From Candidatus Levyibacteriota bacterium (GTDB taxonomy: Bacteria > Patescibacteriota > Microgenomatia > Levybacterales > UBA12049), in NCBI GenBank assembly GCA_016192645.1, contig JACPTT010000031.1, forward strand, positions 1 through 6,628: a DNA stretch of 6,628 nucleotides. Direction: 5' to 3'. The position numbers and the translations under genes were made by a program. This document shows positions 1 through 4,317 of the stretch, one piece after another (position 1 is the first letter of the stretch; every line of letters starts with the position of its first letter). The notes below the pieces were generated by a model, which saw only the letters and a program-made list of their open reading frames with translations, did not search any database and had not been told where the DNA came from.

Positions 1-384
1 ATAGTGTTTGGAGAGGCGCTTGTATTCAGAAATTGTGAGATTATCTTCCTCAATGCCGAGACGTTTTACTTTGTGTTTTTTAGCAAGGTCTTTTAGGATT
101 TTTTCAAAAGAAAAAGCGGCAGTTCGCTCGATAAGCTCAAAGTTTTTAATTTTTGCATGAATGGCCTCGCTGTATCTTCCGTCGGTAATAATATACCTGT
201 TAAGGGGTTGAGCCACGATAAATAAAAATACTTCGCGTTCTTCCGAAGAAAACCCGGAGTAGCCCTGCCTTGCCGGCAGGCAGGCCGTAAGGTAGGTGAT
301 GTTGGGAGCGGAGGAGACGAGGATGGCATCGAGATTGCTTTTGCTTAGTTCATCTTTTACTTTTAATAAACGTCGGTTACCCAT
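1..384 (-). CDS. Xaa-Pro aminopeptidase / M24B peptidase, N-terminal part (partial)
   Basis: The reading frame is open from an ATG at 384-382 down to base 1, so 128 codons of the N-terminus are visible and the rest lies outside the window. An in-frame TAA about 30 nt upstream limits the start to this ATG; no Shine-Dalgarno sequence precedes it. The protein matches the creatinase/prolidase N-terminal domain: residues 17-33 read NLDAILVSSAPNITYLT, followed by a strand ending in ITDGRY (about 61-66) and a helix-strand unit with LGIEEDNLTISEY. Family members are cytoplasmic metallopeptidases that release the residue before proline. The metal ligands sit in the C-terminal pita-bread domain, which is not visible, so activity and the exact subtype (PepP or PepQ) cannot be judged. 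Residues 34-40 (ACLPARQ) interrupt the conserved YLTG-S-GF segment and are encoded by a palindromic repeat. It lies 78 bp downstream of the DUF5666-like gene and could share its transcript. Confidence 0.
   Translation of the reverse strand, partial: MGNRRLLKVKDELSKSNLDAILVSSAPNITYLTACLPARQGYSGFSSEEREVFLFIVAQPLNRYIITDGRYSEAIHAKIKNFELIERTAAFSFEKILKDLAKKHKVKRLGIEEDNLTISEYKRLSKHY
264..284. repeat. Short GC-rich palindromic element inside the peptidase gene
   Basis: The arms CCTGCC (264-269) and GGCAGG (279-284) are perfect inverted complements. The core TGCCGGCA (271-278) is itself a palindrome, and one unpaired T (270) is the only defect. Read on the minus strand it supplies most of the codons for ACLPARQ. 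From memory, near-identical elements are scattered through genes and spacers of some CPR genomes and give protein inserts of the ACLPAGRQG type; this cannot be checked here, and only one copy is present in the window. Confidence 0.
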
Positions 385-389
385 ATAGA

Positions 390-440
390 CAATTGTTCGA
401 TTGTTAAATTGTTAGAAACGGACGGATACTCAACAATCGA
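390..440. repeat. Imperfect 8-bp tandem repeat with an inverted copy, between peptidase and DUF5666-like gene
   Basis: Three 8-bp units of the form ATTGTTNN (ATTGTTCG, ATTGTTAA, ATTGTTAG) run from 392 to 415. The segment TCGATTGTT (397-405) has an exact inverted copy AACAATCGA at 432-440, leaving a 26-nt loop. CAATTG also occurs at both 390-395 and 450-455. The array fills most of the 78-bp gap. The stem is AT-rich with a long loop and no following T-run, so I do not call it a terminator. Confidence 0.
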
Positions 441-462
441 GCCATGTAGCAATTGAACAGTG

Positions 463-1269
463 TTATCGTGTTATCGGTGTCAGCTTTATGCCGCTTCCTG
501 TGGAGACGACTGGTTCCTTTTCTTGCGGTGCGGGCTTAGCCGAGAGTTTTGGATTTTTAGGAATATCGGTAAAATGGATAATGCGCGACGCAATTAACCG
601 ATTCTTATCTTTTATATCGGGAAAGCCAACAACCATAATTCGTTCATTCTCTTTGATTCTTGAAAAGCCCGAGCGTACAAGCCCGGAGTCTTTTGTGTAG
701 CTTTGCGTTTTTGTTATATTTTCAACGTCAACGGTTATAGTTTCTTTATCGCTAGCCACCTCGATAGCAAAATTTTGCGCATCAAGTGCGGCAACGGCGC
801 CGTGAATTACTTTTGGCATCTTCAAAGCTTCAATAAATCGTGCCAAGAGACGTCTTGATTGTTTGTTGTAAAGACCCAAAACTCCGATTGTATTACCTTT
901 TGCAATATCGGATATTCCAAATGTTTCTTTGGCAGAGGGAGAAGCAAATTTTGTCAGTTCATCAACATCAACAAACCGAGTATTATTTGCTAAATCCGAA
1001 AGGGTAATCTGAGTATCTGAGACATCGGTGACAGTGCCAATAACTCCGCGTTTTTCAACCAGTTTTAGCTGGGCAACTCGGGATGCAATCCGTTCTTTGA
1101 GGTCGCTTACCTGATCGTTAAAAACACCTTGTTTGTCCTCTGCTTCCGAGGAGGGAGTAGCAACGACGGCGTAGCTGTCAATAGTAAATAAGCTGAGCTT
1201 GTTTTCTCCAAAAGGCGAAAATAGTAAATAGTAAATAGTAAATAGTAAAAAAAATGCTACTTTTTTCAT
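463..1269 (-). CDS. Secreted protein with two DUF5666-like beta-barrel repeats
   Basis: This 268-residue protein starts with a basic MKK and a hydrophobic stretch (about 4-20), consistent with a secretion signal; the region up to SYAVVA (about 37) is a possible cleavage zone. Residues about 50-72 form a charged helix. Two similar beta-rich units follow, about 73-147 (beginning RGVIGTVTDVSDTQITL) and about 153-234 (beginning KVIHGAVAALDAQNFAIEV). Each shows the DUF5666 pattern of a G-x-V strand, a strand carrying V-D-V, and a strand ending near I-G-V or V-V-G. The tail (about 240-268) is rich in Pro, Lys and Thr and probably unstructured. It is likely extracellular or cell-envelope; the biochemical role of the family is unknown. 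It starts 3 nt after the stop of the Ig-like gene, so both are probably one operon with coupled translation. The signal peptide coding region contains a 7-bp tandem repeat. Confidence 0.
   Translation of the reverse strand: MKKVAFFLLFTIYYLLFSPFGENKLSLFTIDSYAVVATPSSEAEDKQGVFNDQVSDLKERIASRVAQLKLVEKRGVIGTVTDVSDTQITLSDLANNTRFVDVDELTKFASPSAKETFGISDIAKGNTIGVLGLYNKQSRRLLARFIEALKMPKVIHGAVAALDAQNFAIEVASDKETITVDVENITKTQSYTKDSGLVRSGFSRIKENERIMVVGFPDIKDKNRLIASRIIHFTDIPKNPKLSAKPAPQEKEPVVSTGSGIKLTPITR
1221..1248. repeat. Heptanucleotide tandem repeat (ATAGTAA x4) in a signal peptide coding region
   Basis: Four perfect head-to-tail copies of ATAGTAA are visible; on the coding (minus) strand the unit is TTACTAT. 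They encode residues about 8-17 (LLFTIYYLLF). A further partial copy, ATAGTAAATA, lies at 1181-1190 and encodes a second LFTI at residues 27-30, in the same reading frame as one of the array copies. Because 7 is not a multiple of 3, gain or loss of one unit would shift the frame. Confidence 0.
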
Positions 1270-1272
1270 ATT

Positions 1273-1698
1273 TTAAAATGTTTCGGTTGAAAAAGTAACT
1301 GTTCGGGTTAATCTTGCTTCTTCGCCATTTGGCAAAACAGCAGTTATCTCAATAATATTTTGCCCATCTCCAATTACGGCGGTTGTTGAGAAATTTCCAT
1401 TTTGAGCCGGTGTTACAACCTGATCGTCTGTTTGAGTAGAGATGATAACGGTGGCATCTTTTGTGGTTTTGCCCAAGATTGTGATTATCTTTTTATCAAA
1501 AACTTCCTCATCTTTTGGCGTGTCAACAGTTAAAGAGATTGTCGGTTTGGGAGAGGGGGTGGGAGTTTGAATAGAGAAAGTTTTTGTTTTTGAGAGGTCT
1601 ACGGTTTTTGTTGCTTGGTAAAGGTAAAAGGCAGCACCGGCGACTAAAATTCCAATGGCAACGGCAATAAAAGAAAGAACAATTTTTTCGGTTTTCAT
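1273..1698 (-). CDS. Membrane-anchored single Ig-like domain protein
   Basis: The protein has 141 residues. Residues about 6-27 form one transmembrane helix preceded by MKTEK, which suggests an N-in anchor with the rest outside the cell. A Thr/Pro-rich linker follows (about 43-54, QTPTPSPKPT). Residues about 54-138 look like one bacterial Ig-like domain of the kind found in cell-surface proteins (Big or Glucodextranase_B-like): TVDTPKDEEVFDKKIITILG, then an N-G-N-F strand turn near 100-103, then GQNIIEITAVLPNGE. No catalytic residues are visible, so a structural or adhesive role is an inference. It is the first gene behind a consensus promoter at 1718-1746. The expected 5' leader is about 13 nt and contains no Shine-Dalgarno sequence. 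The DUF5666-like gene follows after 3 nt. Confidence 0.
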   Translation of the reverse strand: MKTEKIVLSFIAVAIGILVAGAAFYLYQATKTVDLSKTKTFSIQTPTPSPKPTISLTVDTPKDEEVFDKKIITILGKTTKDATVIISTQTDDQVVTPAQNGNFSTTAVIGDGQNIIEITAVLPNGEEARLTRTVTFSTETF

Positions 1699-1717
1699 GA
1701 TCTAAATATGAGTCTTG

Positions 1718-1746
1718 ATGATACGAAAAAAACTTCCCCTTGTCAA
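1718..1746 (-). promoter_or_regulatory. Sigma70-type promoter for the Ig-like / DUF5666-like operon
   Basis: On the minus strand there is a perfect -35 TTGACA (1746-1741), a 17-nt spacer and a -10 TATCAT (1723-1718). Transcription would begin near 1711, about 13 nt before the ATG at 1698. The -35 box overlaps the -35 box of the opposing promoter. Confidence 0.
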
Positions 1747-1769
1747 GAAAAGAGGGCTTGTGATAGGAT
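1740..1769 (+). promoter_or_regulatory. Sigma70-type promoter for the MBL-like / dnaB operon
   Basis: On the plus strand there is a -35 TTGTCA (1740-1745), an 18-nt spacer and a -10 TAGGAT (1764-1769) with an extended TGA just before it (1761-1763). The start would fall near 1776, so the transcript would open with the GC hairpin at 1779-1793. The -35 shares five bases with the -35 of the leftward promoter. Confidence 0.
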
Positions 1770-1778
1770 GAGAAAACC

Positions 1779-1793
1779 CCCCGCTCAGCGGGG
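1779..1793 (+). promoter_or_regulatory. GC hairpin at the 5' end of the MBL-like / dnaB mRNA
   Basis: CCCCGC (1779-1784) pairs with GCGGGG (1788-1793) around a 3-nt TCA loop. It sits at the predicted start of the transcript and ends 8 nt before the ATG at 1802. The GGGG of its right arm is the only purine-rich segment placed where a ribosome binding site would be. No T-run follows on the plus strand, so it does not look like a terminator of rightward transcripts; mRNA stabilisation or translational control is inference. Confidence 0.
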
Positions 1794-1801
1794 TTGTGGC
1801 T

Positions 1802-2317
1802 ATGGATGTTACCCTTCTTGATACAAACTCTTTAAAAATTCGCGGTAAACATGCGGGGCTGGTGGTTAATCCCAGCGTTAAAGCAGCCGGCGATGCGGTT
1901 TTGCTCTTGGGTGAGATGGCTTCCGACACTTCAAAAGTTGAAGGGCAGCGGCTTGTCGTTGAAGGAGCGGGAGAGTATGAGGTTTCGGGAGTTAAGATTT
2001 CTGCCTTCGGCGAAAAGTCAGAGTTGGCTTACGAGATAACTCTTGACGGTTTGGAGATATTTTTGGCAAATACAAAGACCTTGAAAAAAACGCATGATGC
2101 CAAAAGAGAATGCCAAATTCTTATTTTGTATGCGGATTCCCTTTCGGACCAATCTCTTATTACCGCGCTTTCTCCCTCCGTTGTTGTTCTTTACGGCGAA
2201 AAAGCGCAAGAGCTGGCAAAAGGCTTAGGCAAAGATTCTTCTGTCTCCAGCGAAAAGAAATTTTCAATAACAGCAGACAAACTGCCGGAAGAGATGGAAG
2301 TAGTAGTGCTAGGTTAG
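1802..2317 (+). CDS. MBL-fold protein lacking the metal-binding motif (probable pseudoenzyme)
   Basis: This 171-residue protein aligns by eye with the short UlaG-like metallo-beta-lactamase-fold hydrolases common in bacteria and archaea. The opening MDVTLLDTNSLKIRGK corresponds to the family's M-D-I-x-x-L-G-H-S-S-F-K-I-x-G-K, and GAGEYEVSGVKI (about 56-67) to the family's GPGEYEVxGVxI. The ATG at 1802 gives exactly this family start; a GTG at 1796 would add two residues and is less likely. The key residues are missing: G-H near the N-terminus is D-T, the following T-D-P is V-N-P, and the segment expected to carry H-x-H-x-D-H reads LGEMASD. A later Gly-Asp strand and the terminal P-M-H-Y are also not recognisable. 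Metal-dependent hydrolysis is therefore unlikely; a structural or binding role is possible. The stop codon lies one base before the dnaB start, so the two are co-transcribed and probably translationally coupled. Confidence 0.
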   Translation: MDVTLLDTNSLKIRGKHAGLVVNPSVKAAGDAVLLLGEMASDTSKVEGQRLVVEGAGEYEVSGVKISAFGEKSELAYEITLDGLEIFLANTKTLKKTHDAKRECQILILYADSLSDQSLITALSPSVVVLYGEKAQELAKGLGKDSSVSSEKKFSITADKLPEEMEVVVLG

Positions 2318-2318
2318 T

Positions 2319-3599
2319 ATGGCAAACTTGCGGGTTCCTCCACACAACGAAGAAGCGGAACAAAGCGTTTTGGGCGCCGTGCTTATTGACAAAGACGCTA
2401 TTGCTGTAGTTTCCGAAACTCTTTCTGCTTCGGATTTCTACAACACAACGCATGGCATATTGTTTGAGATGATGCTTGCCTTGTATGAGGAAAGAAAACC
2501 TATCGATATTTTAACCCTGACCACTATCTTGAAAAAAAAGAAGCTGCATGAGAAAATCGGCGGGGTTTCGTATCTTTCCTCTCTGGTTAATGTCGTTCCA
2601 ACCGCCGCTAATGTTGAGCATTATGCCCAAGAAATTAAAGAAGCGGCAACAAAGCGGGCGCTGATATCTGCCGGAACAAAGATTTCGGAAATGGGATTTA
2701 CAGAAGAAGAGGAAGTTAAAGATATTCTTAATAAAGCCGAAGTTTCGATTTTTTCTATTTCTCAGGGACACATAATACGCGGGTTTATTCCGGTAAAAGA
2801 AGCGCTGGCAGAGAGTTTTGACAGGCTTGATGAGCTGCATAAAAAAGGGGCGGGACTGCGGGGCATAAAAACCGGATTTTTTGATTTGGATAATCTTTTA
2901 TCCGGTCTTCAGAAATCAAACCTGGTTATTCTTGCGGCGCGGCCGGGACAAGGAAAAACGGCGATGGCGGTTAATGTTATGCAGTATGTGGGGGTTTCGG
3001 AAAAGGTGCCGGTTGGCATATTTTCCCTGGAGATGAGTCAGGAAGAGCTGGTGGACAGGCTTTTGGTTGGTCAGGCCGATGTTGACGCTTGGAAGCTTAA
3101 AACCGGAAGATTATCCGAGACCGATTTTGCCAAACTTTCCGAGGCAATGGGAGAGCTGGCCGAGGCGCCGATTTTTATCGACGATACCCCGGGAATCTCA
3201 ATTTCTGAGATGCGTACCAAAGCTCGAAGGCTTCAGCTCGAGCATAAGATTGAACTCCTAATCGTTGATTACCTTCAGCTGGTTGATCCGGGGCGGCGCT
3301 ATGATAATAGAGTACAGGAGGTATCAATAGTTTCCCAGCAGCTCAAAATTTCCCGAGCGGTTGAGCACCGGGGGGAGAAAAAGCCCCAGTTGGCAGATCT
3401 TCGGGAAAGCGGCGCAATTGAGCAGGACGCGGATGTGGTGATGTTTTTATACCGGCCATCGGATGAGTATTCGCAAACCATGGAAATAAAGCTTTTGGTT
3501 GCCAAGCACCGCAACGGCCCAATGGGGGAGATTGATCTGCTTTTTCGGGGAGACAGAATTAGATTTTATAGTGTGGAGAAAAAAAGAGAAGCCACTTAA
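2319..3599 (+). CDS. dnaB: Replicative DNA helicase DnaB, with a gap at motif H3
   Basis: DnaB forms a hexamer that unwinds DNA at the replication fork. The N-terminal domain is typical: PPHNEEAEQSVLGAVL (7-22), then GGVSYLSSLVNVVPTAANVEHYA at about 80-102. The RecA-like domain has Walker A ARPGQGKTA (207-215, Lys213, Thr214), the H1a-type segment IFSLEMSQEELV, Walker B LLIVDYLQL (Asp317), DLRESGAIEQDADVV, and KHRNGP with Arg398 as the likely arginine finger. Between QQLK (340-343) and SRAVEHR (345-351), E. coli and Geobacillus DnaB carry about 15 more residues, of the type LARELEVPVIALSQL. These include the motif H3 strand and its conserved Gln, and they are absent here. At 426 residues it is short for the family, and a coding-like tail follows in another frame. 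ATG 2319 is the only sensible start, one base after the upstream stop; no Shine-Dalgarno is seen. Identity is certain; full function is not. Confidence 0.
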   Translation: MANLRVPPHNEEAEQSVLGAVLIDKDAIAVVSETLSASDFYNTTHGILFEMMLALYEERKPIDILTLTTILKKKKLHEKIGGVSYLSSLVNVVPTAANVEHYAQEIKEAATKRALISAGTKISEMGFTEEEEVKDILNKAEVSIFSISQGHIIRGFIPVKEALAESFDRLDELHKKGAGLRGIKTGFFDLDNLLSGLQKSNLVILAARPGQGKTAMAVNVMQYVGVSEKVPVGIFSLEMSQEELVDRLLVGQADVDAWKLKTGRLSETDFAKLSEAMGELAEAPIFIDDTPGISISEMRTKARRLQLEHKIELLIVDYLQLVDPGRRYDNRVQEVSIVSQQLKISRAVEHRGEKKPQLADLRESGAIEQDADVVMFLYRPSDEYSQTMEIKLLVAKHRNGPMGEIDLLFRGDRIRFYSVEKKREAT

Positions 3600-3682
3600 A
3601 AGATCCGCACGCAAAAATTGTGGCGGCGCTTGAGAGAATTGAACAAAAACTTTCCGCTATTGCGGCAAAAGTAGGAGCCTAA
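3581..3682 (+). other. Out-of-frame coding-like tail after dnaB
   Basis: In the -1 frame relative to dnaB, codons from the 7-A run (3579-3585) read through to a TAA at 3680-3682. They give KKRSHLKDPHAKIVAALER followed by IEQKLSAIAAKVGA, an amphipathic helix-like sequence with gene-like codon use. One extra A in the run would join this to DnaB after Lys422 and make a protein of about 454 residues, a normal DnaB length. It could be the original DnaB C-terminus lost by an indel, a product of slippage on the A run, a sequencing error, or chance. The frame has no ATG start; a GTG at 3620 would give only 20 residues. Its stop overlaps the stop of the convergent ORF by three bases. Confidence 0.
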
Positions 3683-3879
3683 ATTGGGTTTGCACGAAGA
3701 CAAATGTTCCAAAGTGTTTTTTTTAGCATTTGCCGTTGAATTGCGGGCGGCTTGGCTTCAAAGATTTCTTGATGATTTCCCTCGGAAACCGGCTCCAGTG
3801 CTTTCTTTCCCTCGCTAGTTTCATGTGCTTCGAAAAGTTGGAAACGTGGTGTAGGGTTTGGCAGGAAAACAAGGGTCAT
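3679..3879 (-). CDS. Small hypothetical protein, downstream member of an ATGA-overlapping pair
   Basis: I do not recognise this 66-residue protein. It begins with a hydrophobic strand (MTLVFLPNPTPRFQLF). A charged middle follows (HETSEGKKALEPVSEGNHQE) and a basic C-terminal helix (IQRQMLKKTLWNICLRANPI). There is no signal peptide or clear membrane helix. Its ATG shares four bases with the TGA of the upstream 73-residue ORF, the usual arrangement for coupled translation; an AAGGA lies just before the ATG but too close for a normal ribosome binding site. As an alternative, loss of one AT of the ATAT at the junction would fuse both ORFs into one protein of 138 residues, so this may be the second half of a frame-shifted gene. 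It converges on dnaB with no terminator visible between them. Confidence 0.
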   Translation of the reverse strand: MTLVFLPNPTPRFQLFEAHETSEGKKALEPVSEGNHQEIFEAKPPAIQRQMLKKTLWNICLRANPI

Positions 3880-4097
3880 ATCCTTGGTTTTTGTTTTTCT
3901 GTGCCTTCAAGAAGATTAATAGTGGGTATAGGAAGAGGGATCTTTTTAAACTCTTCTGTCAATACAGCAAGCGCCTTTTGATGAGCCGTCGGTGTATCTT
4001 TCCCCCCATACACAGGCATAATACTTTTGTTCCATAGCTCATTAAATCTGCTTCGGGCTTTTTCGGTGGGATTACCAGGTGTTTGTTCTCTCGACAT
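3876..4097 (-). CDS. Small hypothetical protein behind a near-leaderless promoter
   Basis: This 73-residue protein, beginning MSREQTPGNPTEKARSRF, is not recognised. It is hydrophilic and mostly helical up to about residue 51, with a Pro-rich end (KKIPLPIPTINLL). It has no signal peptide and no membrane segment, so it is probably cytoplasmic. The same frame stays open upstream as far as 4304, but that would run through the tRNA gene, so the ATG at 4097 is the sensible start. A good promoter at 4108-4136 predicts transcription from about 4101, leaving only about 4 nt of leader; this promoter is the best evidence that the ORF is real. The TGA stop overlaps the ATG of the next small ORF. A single 138-residue protein split by a 2-bp indel is a fair alternative. 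Confidence 0.
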   Translation of the reverse strand: MSREQTPGNPTEKARSRFNELWNKSIMPVYGGKDTPTAHQKALAVLTEEFKKIPLPIPTINLLEGTEKQKPRI

Positions 4098-4107
4098 AAG
4101 AGAAAGT

Positions 4108-4136
4108 ATTTTACACCAAAAAGATATGAATTGCAA
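4108..4136 (-). promoter_or_regulatory. Sigma70-type promoter for the small ORF pair
   Basis: On the minus strand there is a -35 TTGCAA (4136-4131), a 17-nt spacer and a -10 TAAAAT (4113-4108). The expected start is near 4101, about 4 nt from the ATG at 4097, which would make the mRNA effectively leaderless. It sits between the tRNA 3' end and the ORF, so the ORFs need not depend on read-through from the tRNA. Confidence 0.
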
Positions 4137-4154
4137 GTAAAAAGAGGGATTATG

Positions 4155-4240
4155 TGGGCGGGGAGGGAATCGAACCCACACGTCCTTTAAGGGACACGAG
4201 TTTTTGAGACTCGCCTGTCTACCGGTTCCAGCACCCGCCC
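4155..4240 (-). tRNA. tRNA-Leu (anticodon CAA)
   Basis: The 86-nt class II tRNA folds as follows. The acceptor stem GGGCGGG (4240-4234) pairs fully with CCCGCCC (4162-4156), with discriminator A at 4155. The D arm contains CTGGAACCGGTAGACAGG. The anticodon stem CGAGT/ACTCG encloses the loop CTCAAAA, giving anticodon CAA, which reads UUG. A long variable arm (GTCC/GGAC) is typical of Leu. The T arm is GTGGG-TTCGATT-CCCTC, with one U-U mismatch at its second pair. The 3' CCA is not encoded, since the genome reads CAT after the discriminator, so it must be added by tRNA nucleotidyltransferase. No intron is seen. A T5 run (4143-4139) about 12 nt beyond the 3' end may help termination. Confidence 0.
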
Positions 4241-4241
4241 T

Positions 4242-4256
4242 TTGACTTAAAGTCAA
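4242..4256. repeat. 15-bp palindrome between tRNA-Leu and the NIF3-like operon
   Basis: TTGACTT (4242-4248) and AAGTCAA (4250-4256) are perfect inverted repeats around one A. The left arm forms the -35 of the rightward promoter. The whole element lies between the -10 of the tRNA promoter and the tRNA 5' end. This placement would suit an operator or a processing site, but no function can be shown from sequence. Confidence 0.
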
Positions 4257-4270
4257 TTCTATTATATACT
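4242..4270 (+). promoter_or_regulatory. Sigma70-type promoter for the NIF3-like / efp / MFS operon
   Basis: On the plus strand there is a -35 TTGACT (4242-4247), a 17-nt spacer and a -10 TATACT (4265-4270). Transcription is expected from about 4277, about 41 nt before the ATG at 4318. Its -10 overlaps the -10 of the leftward tRNA promoter by two bases. Confidence 0.
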
Positions 4271-4289
4271 TTCCTGTTAGATGGAGCAA
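4261..4289 (-). promoter_or_regulatory. Sigma70-type promoter for tRNA-Leu
   Basis: On the minus strand there is a consensus -10 TATAAT (4266-4261) with a weak -35 TTGCTC (4289-4284) at a 17-nt spacing. The start would be near 4254, inside the palindrome and about 14 nt upstream of the mature tRNA 5' end. Confidence 0.
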
Positions 4290-4317
4290 ATTACATTTGT
4301 CCATCCAAGCTTTGCTT

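Noticed and set aside
93..329. Other-frame ORF overlapping the peptidase (also 488-700, 1702-1929, 1851-2039, 2018-2209, 2110-2409, 2160-2453)
   Set aside because: These are shadows of clearly identified genes or of the promoter region, with low-complexity or Cys/Phe/Arg-biased translations and no start signals.
385..462. Promoter for the peptidase gene in the spacer
   Set aside because: The best minus-strand pair (TTGTTG, 17 nt, AACAAT) is weak and made of repeat units, so it is not distinguishable from chance.
1221..1248. Short repeats as a CRISPR array
   Set aside because: The units are 7 bp and directly adjacent with no spacers. No cas-like gene is present.
1771..1795. Hairpin as an intrinsic terminator
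   Set aside because: No T-run follows on the plus strand. On the minus strand GG separates the stem from a short TTTT, and there is no gene upstream in that direction to terminate.
1796..1801. GTG start two codons upstream of the MBL-like ATG
   Set aside because: The ATG at 1802 lines up exactly with the family N-terminus. The GTG sits only two bases after the hairpin.
3730..3981. Plus-strand ORF of 83 residues opposite the small ORF pair
   Set aside because: Its translation is rich in Cys, Phe and Leu like an antisense shadow. It has no promoter or ribosome binding site, while the minus strand has a good promoter.
3876..4304. Minus-strand ORF of 142 residues running from 4304
   Set aside because: Its first half reads through tRNA-Leu (4155-4240) and crosses two promoters. 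Only the part from the ATG at 4097 is credible.
4297..4317. TTG start adding seven residues to the NIF3-like protein
   Set aside because: The ATG at 4318 begins a sequence that reads like a normal start (MTLQEIYDLA), and no ribosome binding site favours the TTG.
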